DNA of 64,000 bases from Allobogoriella deserti (lineage in GTDB: Bacteria > Actinomycetota > Actinomycetes > Actinomycetales > Actinomycetaceae), in contig NZ_JBHUEE010000001.1 in the NCBI RefSeq assembly GCF_042680605.1, positions 558,001 to 622,000 of the forward strand. Direction: 5' to 3'. The notes beneath the pieces are model-generated. The model ran no database searches. It had not been told where the DNA came from and saw nothing but the letters and a program-made list of their open reading frames with translations. Positions 23,112-33,128 of the stretch are shown here, in pieces; the stretch's first letter is position 1; each line of letters opens with the position of its first letter. A program made the translations under genes and the position numbers.

Positions 23112-24026
23112 ATGCGACTGCGGTTCATCCTCTCCCAGACCTTCCAGGGCCTCTCCCGCAACCTGGCGATGTCGATCTCCGTCGCCCTGGTGACGTTCGT
23201 CTCGCTGACCTTCGTCGGCGCTGCGGCGTTGCTGCAGATCCAGATCGAGAACCTCAAGACCGACTGGTACGACCGCGTCGAGGTCTCGGCGTTCATGTGC
23301 CCGGAGAACTCCTCCACCCCCAACTGCGCCGCGGGCGAGGCCACCCAGGAGCAGATCGACGAGATCGGGGCGCTGCTCGAGTCCGAGGCGATGGCCCCCT
23401 ACGTCGAGGAGGTCTACCTCGAGACCAAGGAGGACGCCTACGAGGCGTTCCAGGAGCAGATGGAGGACACCGTCTGGGCGCAGACCGTGACGGTGGACCA
23501 GATGCAGGTGTCCTACCGGGTCAAGCTCGTCGATCCGGAGCAGTACCAGATCGTGGCGGACGAGCTCACCGGCAGGCCGGGCGTGGAAGTCGTGGTCGAC
23601 CAGCGCGAACAGCTCGAACCGCTCTTCCTCATCCTCAACCGCGCGACCCTGCTCTCGGTCGGCCTCGCCGGCGTCATGATCGTCACCGCCGTCCTGCTCA
23701 TCACCACCACCATCCGGCTCTCGGCCATGTCGCGCCGGCGCGAGACCGGGATCATGCGGCTCGTCGGCGCCTCCAATCTCTTCATCCAGCTGCCGTTCAT
23801 GCTCGAGGGTGCGGTCGCGGCCCTCGCAGGTGCCGCCCTTGCCGCCGGCGGTCTGTACCTGGGCGTGCAGTACCTCGTGGAGGACTGGCTCGCCACCTCC
23901 ACGCCCTGGGTGCAGTTCGTCAACACCGGTGACGTCCTCACCATCGCCCCGTTCCTCGTCCTCGCGGCGATCCTGCTGGCCGGCATCAGCTCGATCGTCA
24001 CACTCGGCCGATATACGAAAGTCTGA
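23112..24026 (+). CDS. ftsX: Cell division protein FtsX (permease-like)
   Basis: 304 aa. One span near residues 20 to 45, an extracellular domain of about 130 residues, then three spans at the C-terminus (LLSVGLAGVMIVTAVLLITTT; two more after residue 220), the FtsX topology. The outer domain holds two Cys (FMCPENSSTPNCA) that may form a disulfide. GGAG lies 9 bp before the ATG. It would activate the M23 protein encoded next. Confidence 0.95.
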   Translation: MRLRFILSQTFQGLSRNLAMSISVALVTFVSLTFVGAAALLQIQIENLKTDWYDRVEVSAFMCPENSSTPNCAAGEATQEQIDEIGALLESEAMAPYVEEVYLETKEDAYEAFQEQMEDTVWAQTVTVDQMQVSYRVKLVDPEQYQIVADELTGRPGVEVVVDQREQLEPLFLILNRATLLSVGLAGVMIVTAVLLITTTIRLSAMSRRRETGIMRLVGASNLFIQLPFMLEGAVAALAGAALAAGGLYLGVQYLVEDWLATSTPWVQFVNTGDVLTIAPFLVLAAILLAGISSIVTLGRYTKV

Positions 24027-24037
24027 GGTAGGTCACC

Positions 24038-25429
24038 GTGCGCCGTTCTTCCCCCCGCCGCACCTCCGCCGCCCACCGAGCGACCGCCGCCGTGGCGGCC
24101 GTCCTGGCACTCACGCTGCTGACGCCGGTCGTCGCCCAGGCCGACGACCGGGACGACCTCGTCGAGCAGCAGCGCCAGGCCGAGCGTCGCCAGGCGGAGT
24201 TGGAGTCCTCACTCGAGGGTGTCGACGCCGAGCTCGCCGAGACCTACCTCCGGCTGGAGAACGCCCGCGAGCGGTTGCCGCAGGCGGAGGCCGAGCTGGC
24301 CGAGGCCGAGGAGCAGCTCGCCGCCGCGCAGCGCCGCCAGGAGCAGGTGGCCGGCCGGCTCGAGCTCGCCGAGGCCGAGGCCGCCTCGCTCGAGGAGGAG
24401 ATCGCCACCGCGAACCGGGAGATCTCCCGGACCGAGACGGCGATGGGGGAGCTGGCCCGCAGCACCTACCGTGGCGACAACGCCGCCTCGACGCTCGACG
24501 TGGTCCTCGACGCTTCCTCCACCGAGGACTTCCTGGAGTCCTACTCCGTCACCACCTCGGCTGTACGGTCCCAGACGCGCGTGCTCGACGAGCTCGAGGA
24601 GGCGACGGCGGTCACCCGCAACCAGCAGCAGCGTCAGGCCGCCGTGCAGGACCGCATCAACGAATTGAAGGCCGAGGCCGACGCCGCCGTCGTGCAGGCC
24701 AACAACGCCCGCGACGCCGCCGCCGAACGCAAGGCCGAGATCGAACAGATCCAGGCGGACATGGAACAGCTGTCCACCGAGCTCGAGGAGCGGCAGTCCG
24801 AGTACCAGGACCAGCTGGCCGAGGTCGAGCAGGACCAGGAGCAGATCGCCTCGGAGATCGCGCGGATCGACGAGGAGAACCGGCGCCGTGAGGAGGCGCG
24901 CCGACGCGCCGAGGAGCGCCGCCAGCAGCAGCTGCAGCAGCAACAACAGCAACAGCAGTCCGCTCCCTCCGGTGGGGGCGGCTCCTCGAGCGGTGGTTCC
25001 TCCGGTGGGGGCGGCGGCTCGTCGTCGTCCATCGCCCCGCCCGTCAGCCCGCTGTACGTGACCTCGCCGTACGGCTACCGCGTGTACCCGATCACCGGTG
25101 GCTGGTTCATGCACAACGGCGTGGATCTGCGCTCGAGCTGCGGCGAGGCCCAGGGCGCGGCCGCATCCGGCACCGTCTCAGCGGTACGCGGGGCGTACGG
25201 CAACGGCACCCACGGCAACCAGGTGATGATCAACCACGGCATGATCAACGGGTCCTCCTGGGTGACGGTGTACAACCACCTCTCGGGCTTCGCCGTCTCG
25301 GAGGGGCAGACCGTCACCCAGGGCCAGACCATCGGCTACACCGGTGCGACCGGCGCCGTCACCGGGTGTCACGTGCACTTCGAGGTGTGGAAGAACGGGT
25401 CCACCATCGACCCGATGACGCTCTGGTGA
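24038..25429 (+). CDS. Secreted coiled-coil M23 peptidase, likely FtsEX-controlled
   Basis: 463 aa, GTG start with GAGGTAGGT upstream. Signal peptide (cleavage near residue 34, AQADD), long coiled coil (about 36 to 300), a Gln-then-Gly/Ser-rich linker (about 300 to 335), and a C-terminal M23/LytM domain with HNGVD and HVHFE zinc ligands. The first-motif His and Asp plus HxH are present, so it should be active. Its layout matches EnvC/RipC-like hydrolases opened by FtsX, which its position right after ftsX supports. Confidence 0.9.
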   Translation: MRRSSPRRTSAAHRATAAVAAVLALTLLTPVVAQADDRDDLVEQQRQAERRQAELESSLEGVDAELAETYLRLENARERLPQAEAELAEAEEQLAAAQRRQEQVAGRLELAEAEAASLEEEIATANREISRTETAMGELARSTYRGDNAASTLDVVLDASSTEDFLESYSVTTSAVRSQTRVLDELEEATAVTRNQQQRQAAVQDRINELKAEADAAVVQANNARDAAAERKAEIEQIQADMEQLSTELEERQSEYQDQLAEVEQDQEQIASEIARIDEENRRREEARRRAEERRQQQLQQQQQQQQSAPSGGGGSSSGGSSGGGGGSSSSIAPPVSPLYVTSPYGYRVYPITGGWFMHNGVDLRSSCGEAQGAAASGTVSAVRGAYGNGTHGNQVMINHGMINGSSWVTVYNHLSGFAVSEGQTVTQGQTIGYTGATGAVTGCHVHFEVWKNGSTIDPMTLW

Positions 25430-25470
25430 TGCGGTGTAGGTGGTCGGGCGCACGCAATGCCGCGCGCTGG

Positions 25471-25860
25471 TCAGTAGCCGCGCAGACGCTCGATCTCCCG
25501 TCGTTCCTTCTTGGTCGGGCGGCCCGCCCCGCGCTCCCGCCGGGGCACGGCATAGGCCTCGCGGGGGACCGGTGGCGGGCTGCGGTCGATGACGGCACGC
25601 GCCGCCGCCGGAGCGCCGACACGCTTCTCGAGCACCTCGCGCACCTCGAGGATCCGCTCGGGACGGGGCAGTCCGAGGCCACGCACCACGACCTCGTCGC
25701 CCACTGAGACCGTCGTCGCCGGCTTGGCCCGCTCACCGCTGACCCGCACGTGGCCGGCGCGGCAGGCCGACGTCGCCTGCGAACGCGTCTTGAACACCCG
25801 TACCGCCCACAACCAGCGGTCCACGCGGGTCGACGCCGGACGGGCGGACTCAGCAGCCAT
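25471..25860 (-). CDS. S4-domain RNA-binding protein (Hsp15-like)
   Basis: 129 aa. VDRWLWAVRVFKTRSQATSACRAGHVRVSG is an S4 RNA-binding domain at residues about 12 to 70, followed by a basic tail (RRERGAGRPTKKERREIERLRGY), as in Hsp15/HslR, which binds stalled 50S subunits. It stands where smpB is often found in this cluster but on the opposite strand, and is not SmpB. Confidence 0.85.
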   Translation of the reverse strand: MAAESARPASTRVDRWLWAVRVFKTRSQATSACRAGHVRVSGERAKPATTVSVGDEVVVRGLGLPRPERILEVREVLEKRVGAPAAARAVIDRSPPPVPREAYAVPRRERGAGRPTKKERREIERLRGY

Positions 25861-25920
25861 CCCGTCAGGGTAGGCCGACGCCGGCGGCGACGTCCGCCGG
25901 CCGGGCCGTGGCGGAACGGC

Positions 25921-28900
25921 TCAGCCGGCGAGCCGGCCCCACCGAGCAGCGAGCTCCTGCCACGGTCCGACGTCGGCGACCGCACCGTCGTCCAGGACCA
26001 CCACCCGGTCCGCACGTGCCAGGGCCGCGCGCTTGGAGGAGGCACCGATCACCGTCGTGCCCCGCTCGCGCAGGGACTCCCACAACTCGATCTCCGTGGT
26101 GGCGTCCAACGCGCTCGAGACGTCGTCCGCGAGCAGCAGCTCCGCCTCGGTGGCCAACGCACGCGCCAGCGCCAGCCGCTGCACCTGGCCGCCGGAGAGC
26201 CGCACCCCACGGTGACCCACCAGCGCCTCGGGACCACCGGCGTCGGTGACGTCCTGCCCCAGGCGGGCCGCGCCGATCGGCTCGGCCACATCCCGGGCGT
26301 GGTCGAGGCGGAGGTTGTCCGCGAACGTCCCGGACAGCACCCGCGGGACCTGCGCGACATGCGCCACCTGGCCGGGCCGGAGGAACGCCTGGGCGTCGGT
26401 GACCTCGGTGCCGTTCCACCGCACCGAGCCGGTGTGCTCGACCAGGCCCGCCAGCGCCGAGAGCAGACTGGACTTGCCGGACCCCACCTGCCCCAGCAGG
26501 AGCACGAGCTCGCCGCGCCGTACGCACAGGTCCACCGAGGCGACCCCGATGGTGCCGTCGTCGTGGACGGCGGTGAGGTCCGCCAACTCCAGCTCCTGCA
26601 GCGGCTCGCGTGGCGCGGGCTCCGCCGCCGGCGCCCGGCCGGCGACGAGGTCCACGCCCGGCAGCGGTTGGACCAGGTCGACCCCACCGGCGAACCGGGC
26701 GGTGGCCACCTGCCACGCCCGGGTCCCCGGCGCCTCGGTCACCACCGCGCCGGCGACGATGCCGAACCAGCCGAAGCCCGTGACGGCGTTGGCCACCAGC
26801 AGCGTGGTCGCGAGCGTCCACGTGCCGTTCAGCAGCAGCGCCCAGGCGGCGACGACGCCCAGATGCAGCACGACGATCGGGACCGAGTCCAGCACCGCCT
26901 GCACCCGGTGCTCGAAGATCGCGGCCCGCACCCGGCCCGAGTCCACCTCGCGCAGGTGGCGGTGCACGTCGCGCGTGCGCGCCGCGAGCTTGACCGTCCG
27001 AGCTGCGTCCAACGCCGAGACCAGGGCACGCCCGAACCTCGCCCGCGCGGCCGAGGAGGCCGTGGCCGAGCGGCCGGCCACCGGACGCCCGAGCGCCGAG
27101 GCCGCGGTGGAGACCACCATGACGGCGAGCAGCACCGCTCCGGCCAGCCATGAGCGGGCGATGAGGGCGGTGACCGCTGCGATGACCAGGCCGTTGCCGA
27201 AGTCCACCCAGCGGTCCGCGTAACGGACGAACCGGTCGGCGTCCATCGCCCGGGCGACGACCTCGCCCGGCGGGGTCGGCGGCAGCCGGTAGCGCCGGGT
27301 CTGCCCGTGCATCACCCGCATCCGCACGCGCAGCAGGATCTCGATCCACCACCGCGGGTAGGCGTAGATCGCCCACGCCAGGCTCAGCGGCGAGAGCATG
27401 AGCAGCGCGGCCAGCAGATAGAGCAGCAGCGTCGGCGCGTCCTCGCCCGCCTGCAGCGGCTCGACCACCTGGCCCCACAGGAACCCGGTCAGCGCTCCCT
27501 GGCCGGCGACGAGACTGGAGACGAGGAACAGGACCCCGCCCCACAGGCCCCAACCGGGGCGGACCAGCAGGGCGTGCAGCACGCTGCGCGCCAGGCTGGG
27601 ACCGTCGCCGGGGTCGGGCAGATCCGGTGGTGTGCCCCGGCGCCGCCGGCCGCCGACCGTCTCGGCGGGGCCCGTGGCGGGGTGCTCGGTCGGGGCACGA
27701 TGCCCCGGCCGAGCATCCGCGTCCGCGTCCGCGTGCGGGTCTACGGCCTCGGCGGACGCCGGGCGTGCGGGGCCGTCGACCAGTCCGGCGGTCGACGCGC
27801 CGGCCTCGAGCAGGGTGCGGAACGGCCCCTCCTGCTGCGCCAGCCGAGTGCGCGGCCCGTACTGGGTCACCCGGCCACGATCGAGCACCGCGACCAGGTC
27901 GGCACGCTCGATCGTCGAGAGCCTGTGCGCGACGAGGACGCCGGTCCGGCCCCGCAGCAGTCGGTCGGCGGCTGCGACCACCCGCGACTCGGTCAGCGGA
28001 TCCATCCGCGCCGTCGCCTCGTCGAGGACCACCACCTGGACGTCCCGCACGAGCAGCCGCGCGAACGCCACGAGCTGCTCCTCGCCGGCCGACAGGGAGA
28101 CGCCCCCGGGGCCGAGCTGGGTGTCCAGTCCGTCCGGCAGGCCGGCCACCCAGCGGTCCAGGCCCAGCTCGGAGACCGCCGCCTGCACGTCCGAGCGGTC
28201 CACCGGCGCGAACAGCGCGATGTTCTCCGCGAGCGTGCCCGCGAGGATCTCGGTGCGCTGGGTGACCACGCCGACGGCGGCGCGCAGCTTGTCCAGGTCG
28301 AGATCGCACACGTCCGCCGAGCCCAGGAAGATCGACCCCGGTGACGGCTCCACCGCTCGGGAGATCAGCGCCGCGAGCGTGGATTTGCCGGACCCGGTGC
28401 GCCCCACGAGCGCGACCGTCCGGCCGGGCGGTACCTCGAGCGAGACATCGTGCAGGGCGAAGGTGCCCTCGTCGTAGGCGAACGTCAGGTTCTGCACCGT
28501 GAGCCCGACGGGTCCGGACGGGACCTCCTGGCCGCCCGCGGGCTCCGGCGGCACGGCCAGCAGCTGCCGGAGGCGGGTGATCGCGCCGAGTCCCTCCTGG
28601 ATGTCCGGGAGGTGGTGGACCATGTTCGCCACCGACCCGACCATCATCGCGGTGACGAGGAAGAGCGTGACCAGCCGGGCGACGGAGAGGTCGCCGGCGG
28701 TCGCCAGCGCCACGCCGGCCACGGCGACCCCGGCCAGCAGTGCGCTGAGCACCACCTCGGCACGGACGATGAGCGAGGCCTCCAGCCGGGTCACGTCGCG
28801 CAGCTTGCGGTGCACGACGGCGGAGAGCTGCGCGAGCCGGCGTATCGCGAATGCCTGCCCGAGCGCGGTGCGCAGGTCGTTGCGGGCGGCCACGGCCTCC

Positions 28901-29598
28901 TCGAATGCCGCGGCATGGTCGGTCCAGGCCACCTCCTCGATGACCTTGCGGCGGGCGATCTCGCCGAGCAACCGGCGCACGAGCCACCACACGAGGACGC
29001 CGACGACGGGGAACGCCAGCCACGCCGGCCACCACGTCAGGCCGGCGACCACCCACATCGGCAGCACCCCGGCGACGGTGCGGCCGGCCGACCACAGCTG
29101 TCGCCGGACGAGGGTGCCCACGGCGTGCGAGTCGTCGTCGACCCGGTCCAGCAGTTCGCCCACGGCCTGCTCGGTCAGGGTCGAGACCGGCTGACTGAGC
29201 GCCGCGGTGAGCAGGTCGGTGCGCAGCCGGCCCTCCGCGCGGTCGACGACCGCTGCCCAGACCACCTGGCCGACGCCGTCGATCAGGGCCCCGCCGACCA
29301 CGCAGGCGGCGAGGACGAGGAGCCCGGCGACGGTGGCCTGCTCGGCCAGCCGGCCGGCGGCGACCGTGCCGACAGCCTGGCCGGTCGCGCCGATCACCAA
29401 CGCGACGAGGGCGAACGCCGCTCCGGCGCCACCGAGCCGCCGCCAGTCGAGCCGACGGCGCGGGTCCGGCGGCGGGCCTTCGGCCGTGGGAGGACCGGCC
29501 GGCTTCACGGCAGGCGGGTCCTCGGTCGGTGGGGACTGGATCGGCACCGGCACACGGTATGGCGAGCCACCGACGTCGGGCACGGCCTTTTCGGGCAT
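25921..29598 (-). CDS. Tandem-fused ABC exporter (TMD-NBD-TMD-NBD)
   Basis: About 1225 aa, two exporter halves in one chain. First half: Walker A GRTGSGKST, degenerate signature LSAGEEQ, Walker B VVLDEATARMD with Glu, switch His VAHRLST. Second half: Walker A GQVGSGKSS, intact signature LSGGQVQRLALARAL, Walker B LLADDVSSALD with Asp in place of the catalytic Glu, and GASSKRA with Ser in place of the switch His. One ATP site is therefore canonical and the other degenerate, as in heterodimeric exporters. Substrate unknown (drug, lipid or peptide). Start is uncertain: ATG 29,598 or GTG 29,643. Divergent from the glycosidase gene. Confidence 0.9.
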   Translation of the reverse strand: MPEKAVPDVGGSPYRVPVPIQSPPTEDPPAVKPAGPPTAEGPPPDPRRRLDWRRLGGAGAAFALVALVIGATGQAVGTVAAGRLAEQATVAGLLVLAACVVGGALIDGVGQVVWAAVVDRAEGRLRTDLLTAALSQPVSTLTEQAVGELLDRVDDDSHAVGTLVRRQLWSAGRTVAGVLPMWVVAGLTWWPAWLAFPVVGVLVWWLVRRLLGEIARRKVIEEVAWTDHAAAFEEAVAARNDLRTALGQAFAIRRLAQLSAVVHRKLRDVTRLEASLIVRAEVVLSALLAGVAVAGVALATAGDLSVARLVTLFLVTAMMVGSVANMVHHLPDIQEGLGAITRLRQLLAVPPEPAGGQEVPSGPVGLTVQNLTFAYDEGTFALHDVSLEVPPGRTVALVGRTGSGKSTLAALISRAVEPSPGSIFLGSADVCDLDLDKLRAAVGVVTQRTEILAGTLAENIALFAPVDRSDVQAAVSELGLDRWVAGLPDGLDTQLGPGGVSLSAGEEQLVAFARLLVRDVQVVVLDEATARMDPLTESRVVAAADRLLRGRTGVLVAHRLSTIERADLVAVLDRGRVTQYGPRTRLAQQEGPFRTLLEAGASTAGLVDGPARPASAEAVDPHADADADARPGHRAPTEHPATGPAETVGGRRRRGTPPDLPDPGDGPSLARSVLHALLVRPGWGLWGGVLFLVSSLVAGQGALTGFLWGQVVEPLQAGEDAPTLLLYLLAALLMLSPLSLAWAIYAYPRWWIEILLRVRMRVMHGQTRRYRLPPTPPGEVVARAMDADRFVRYADRWVDFGNGLVIAAVTALIARSWLAGAVLLAVMVVSTAASALGRPVAGRSATASSAARARFGRALVSALDAARTVKLAARTRDVHRHLREVDSGRVRAAIFEHRVQAVLDSVPIVVLHLGVVAAWALLLNGTWTLATTLLVANAVTGFGWFGIVAGAVVTEAPGTRAWQVATARFAGGVDLVQPLPGVDLVAGRAPAAEPAPREPLQELELADLTAVHDDGTIGVASVDLCVRRGELVLLLGQVGSGKSSLLSALAGLVEHTGSVRWNGTEVTDAQAFLRPGQVAHVAQVPRVLSGTFADNLRLDHARDVAEPIGAARLGQDVTDAGGPEALVGHRGVRLSGGQVQRLALARALATEAELLLADDVSSALDATTEIELWESLRERGTTVIGASSKRAALARADRVVVLDDGAVADVGPWQELAARWGRLAG

Positions 29599-29709
29599 GT
29601 GCGGGCCGGTACGCGACCGGAGGCATCCGGAGTTCACCGGCACCTCACCGCCGCGTCACCAGGGCAGGCCAAGGTGAGGGCGTCCCCGACCCTTTGGAGC
29701 TGCAGCATC

Positions 29710-32700
29710 GTGTTCCCCTCCCGGTCCGAACGGGCCTGTCGTCCGTCCGCCCGCCTGCTCACCGCCCTGACTCCCGCCCTGCTGGCGCTGCCACTCCTGG
29801 CGCCCGCGGCAGCGGCGGACGCCACGGACCCGCGCGGTACCTCACCGACCGCCGGTATGGACCTCGTCGGCGACGGTGTCTTCGCCACCGCGGAGACCGA
29901 TCGTGTTGCGCCGGGGCTGGACGTCACCCGCTTCACACGCCTGGAGGAGGAGGGCTGGACCGCCGGGTCCGTGCTCACCGCGGACCTCACGGTCGACACC
30001 CTCGAGCTCGACGTCGTGAACTCCGGCACGGTGACCGACCCGGTGCCCGTATCCGAGCACCTCGCGCGCTCGGGTGCGGTGGCCGGCGTCAACGGTGACT
30101 TCTTCGACATCAACTATTCGAACGCGGCGCGTGGCACGGCCGTCGGCCATGACGGCCTGCTGAACGGCACCGCGACGCCGTACCCGGCGCTCGCGGTCTC
30201 CGAGGGGATCGCCACCGTGGGCGAGCTGAGCACCGAGGCGAGCGTCAGCGTCGACGGCGTCGACCACGACCTCGCCGGCGTCAACACCCCGCACCTTCCG
30301 GCCGGCGGCATCGGCGTCTACACCGCTGGATGGGGTGATCACTCGCTCACCCGGCCGGTCGGTGGCCCGGACGCGATCGCGCAGGACCTCGCCGCCGTCC
30401 GGCTCTCCGGCGACGACACGGTCACCGAGGTGCTCGGCGACCTCACCGGCCCTCAGCTCGAGGAAATCGACCTGACCGACGACGACCGGCTGCTGCTCGG
30501 CCGCGGCGGCGGTGCCGAGGTCCTCGAGCAGGTCACGGCCGGCGCGGAGGTCACCCTCGACATCGTCCCGTCCCTGCCCGCCGACGCCGCCGTCACCGGC
30601 AGCGACGTGCTCCTCGCGGACGGCGTCGTGGTCGCGGACGACCCGGCGGTCCACCCCCGCACCGCCGTCGGCGTCGGACCGGACGGGTCGGAGTTGTTCG
30701 TCCTCGCTCTCGACGGCCGGGCGCACGTCGGCCGCGGGATGTCCCTGCCCGAGGTCGCCCAGCTTCTCCTCGACATGGGCGCTACCGACGCCGTCAACCT
30801 CGACGGCGGGGGCTCAACCACCATGGTCGCCCGCACCGCCGGGGCCGCGGCCCCGCAGGTGATGAACACCCCGTCCGACGGCGAGGAACGGCCCGTGCCC
30901 AACGCGCTCGTGTTCCGCTCCACCGCGGAGTCGGGAACCGTCGCCGACGCGATGGTCGACACGGTGAGCGAGCAGCCCCACGCCGAGCGTGTCCTCCCCG
31001 GTCTGCGCCGCACGCTCGAGGGCACGGCGCTGGACGCGAATCTCGCACCCGTCGAGGCTGAGGGCACCTTCTCCACCGATTCCTCCGCGGTCAGCCTTTC
31101 ACCGGACGGCAGCGGCCGCGCAGCCGTGACCGGGACGCAGCGTGGCACGGCCGAGGTCAGCTTCACCGCAGGCGAGGAGAGCGCCGCGACCGAGCTGGAG
31201 GTCATCGGCGAGCTCGATCACGTGCGTGCCTCCCGGGACATCCTCGCCCTGGCCGAGGCCGGCGACTCCGGCGAGATCACCGTCACCGGTGCGGACGCCG
31301 ACGGCACCCGCGCCCCGATCGAGGTCACGGACATCCAGGTCGAGGCACCGGACGGCTTCACCGTCGAGCGCAGCGGCATCGAGACCCTGACCGTCACGGC
31401 CCACAGCGACGACGCCGCCGGCACCCTGCGCCTGAGCGTCGCCGGCCACACCGCCGAGGTGGCGCTCACCGCCGGCATGCGCGCCGAGGAGGTCGTCGAC
31501 TTCTCCGACGCGGCCGACTGGACGTTCGACAGCGCGCGGGCCAGCGGCGAGGTCGCCCCGGCGACCGGTCCGGAACCCGGCACCAGCGGGCTGGATGTCA
31601 GCTACGACTTCACGCAGTCCACCGCCACCCGGGGCGGTTACGCCGTCGCTCCCGAGCCGGTGGAACTGCCCGGTCAGCCGCGCGCGGTGACCATGTGGAT
31701 GCGCGGCTCCGGCGACGGCGAGTGGCCGCGGCTCCAGGTCCGCACCGGCGAGGGCACGGTCACCAACCTCGACGGCCCCATGGTCACCTGGGAGGGCTGG
31801 CAGCAGATCAGCTTCGAGGTGCCGTCCGGGACGTCCTACCCGCTCACGCTGGAGCGGGTGCGGATGATGGAGACCCGGCCGGACGCCCAGTACCAGGGCG
31901 AGGTGACGCTCGGACCGATCTCCGCCGTCGTCTCGGCCGAGGTGGACCCGCCGCAGAACGAGCCGGTCCACGACCCGGTGATCGTCACCGACGGCACCGT
32001 CGACGACCGGCCGTTGCACATCGCGGTCATGTCGGACGCCCAGTTCGTCGCCCGCAACCCCGACAGCGACCTCGTCCAGGCCGCAAGGCGCACGCTGCAG
32101 GAGATCGTGGCAGCCGATCCCGACCTGCTGGTCATCAACGGCGACCTCGTCGACGAAGCCACCCCGGCGGACTTCGATCTGGCCCGTCGCGTGCTGACCG
32201 AAGAGGTCGGCGATGCGGTCCCTTGGGTCTATGTCCCGGGCAACCACGAGATCATGGGTGGCGAGATCGAGAACTTCATCGACGAGTTCGGTGACCCGCA
32301 GCAGGCGTTGACCGTGCAGGGCACCCGCATCGTCACGCTGGACTCCTCGACCGGCACGCTGAACGGCGGTGGCACGGACCAGCTGCGGATGCTGGAGGAC
32401 CAGCTCGCCTCCGCCGCGCAGGACCCGGCCGTGACCGGTGTCCTGGTGTTCGCCCACCACCCCACACGGGACCCGCTGCCCGACGCCGCCAGCCAGCTCA
32501 CCGACCGCGAGGAGGCCGCGGCGCTCGAGCGCACCCTGGCCGACTTCCGGCGCGAGACCGGCAAGTCCGCCGCCTCGATCGCCGGCCACGTCGGCGTGTT
32601 CCACGGCTCCTCCGTGGACGGCGTCAGCTACCTCGTCAACGGCAACTCGGGCAAGGGACCGTCCGGTACCCCCGCCGAGGGCGGCTTCACCGGGTGGACG

Positions 32701-33120
32701 ATGCTCGGCGTCGACCCGGCCGCCGGCGAGGTGGGCCGGCTGCCGGACGTGCCGGGTGACCGGCTGGGTTGGCTGCGTGCCCAGGTCAACCCGCGGGTGG
32801 ACGAGGTCACCCTGACGGGGCCGTCGCGGATGCGCGTCGGCGATCAGGCCGACGTCGCCGCCACCGTCGTCCAGGACGACGGACGCGAGGTCCCGGTCGG
32901 CTGGCCGGTCTCGGCGGACTGGGACGGGCACCGCGTCACCATCGACGACGGCGGCAGCGGCGACGGCGTGAGCGTCATGGAGGCCCGTGGCGGGTCACTG
33001 CGGTACAACCCGGCCACCGGCGTCCTCACGGCCGTCCACCCGGGCCGCGGCGTGCTCACCGTCGAGGTGAACGGCGAGGTCGCGGAGCTGCCCGTCGTGG
33101 TGCGCGGGCCCGCGCGGTAG
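29710..33120 (+). CDS. Secreted phosphodiester glycosidase/metallophosphoesterase fusion
   Basis: 1136 aa, GTG start with GGAG upstream. Signal peptide (about 1 to 37, ending AAAADA). A phosphodiester-glycosidase (NAGPA/DUF2233) domain follows, with GVNGDFFD and VNLDGGGSTTMV. After beta-sandwich regions (about 420 to 760) comes a calcineurin-like metallophosphoesterase: SDAQF, NGDLVDE, GNHE, AHHP and GHVGVFH supply the metal ligands. A final Ig-like segment closes the protein. It could release phosphorylated sugars from a glycan and then remove phosphate outside the cell; that order is inference. The neighbouring fucosidase and sugar transporter fit a glycan-scavenging locus. Confidence 0.85.
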   Translation: MFPSRSERACRPSARLLTALTPALLALPLLAPAAAADATDPRGTSPTAGMDLVGDGVFATAETDRVAPGLDVTRFTRLEEEGWTAGSVLTADLTVDTLELDVVNSGTVTDPVPVSEHLARSGAVAGVNGDFFDINYSNAARGTAVGHDGLLNGTATPYPALAVSEGIATVGELSTEASVSVDGVDHDLAGVNTPHLPAGGIGVYTAGWGDHSLTRPVGGPDAIAQDLAAVRLSGDDTVTEVLGDLTGPQLEEIDLTDDDRLLLGRGGGAEVLEQVTAGAEVTLDIVPSLPADAAVTGSDVLLADGVVVADDPAVHPRTAVGVGPDGSELFVLALDGRAHVGRGMSLPEVAQLLLDMGATDAVNLDGGGSTTMVARTAGAAAPQVMNTPSDGEERPVPNALVFRSTAESGTVADAMVDTVSEQPHAERVLPGLRRTLEGTALDANLAPVEAEGTFSTDSSAVSLSPDGSGRAAVTGTQRGTAEVSFTAGEESAATELEVIGELDHVRASRDILALAEAGDSGEITVTGADADGTRAPIEVTDIQVEAPDGFTVERSGIETLTVTAHSDDAAGTLRLSVAGHTAEVALTAGMRAEEVVDFSDAADWTFDSARASGEVAPATGPEPGTSGLDVSYDFTQSTATRGGYAVAPEPVELPGQPRAVTMWMRGSGDGEWPRLQVRTGEGTVTNLDGPMVTWEGWQQISFEVPSGTSYPLTLERVRMMETRPDAQYQGEVTLGPISAVVSAEVDPPQNEPVHDPVIVTDGTVDDRPLHIAVMSDAQFVARNPDSDLVQAARRTLQEIVAADPDLLVINGDLVDEATPADFDLARRVLTEEVGDAVPWVYVPGNHEIMGGEIENFIDEFGDPQQALTVQGTRIVTLDSSTGTLNGGGTDQLRMLEDQLASAAQDPAVTGVLVFAHHPTRDPLPDAASQLTDREEAAALERTLADFRRETGKSAASIAGHVGVFHGSSVDGVSYLVNGNSGKGPSGTPAEGGFTGWTMLGVDPAAGEVGRLPDVPGDRLGWLRAQVNPRVDEVTLTGPSRMRVGDQADVAATVVQDDGREVPVGWPVSADWDGHRVTIDDGGSGDGVSVMEARGGSLRYNPATGVLTAVHPGRGVLTVEVNGEVAELPVVVRGPAR

Positions 33121-33128
33121 CCGGCGTC

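Noticed and set aside
24938..25030. Gln-rich then Gly/Ser-rich stretch of the M23 protein as an expanding repeat
   Set aside because: Codons vary between units; it is an ordinary flexible linker.
25865..29626. Second 1253-codon frame overlapping the ABC exporter on the same strand
   Set aside because: Composition is Arg/Gly/Pro-rich nonsense and it carries no ABC motifs.
28450..29709. Long upstream extension of the glycosidase/phosphoesterase frame
   Set aside because: It is antisense to the ABC exporter; the signal peptide begins at the GTG at 29,710.
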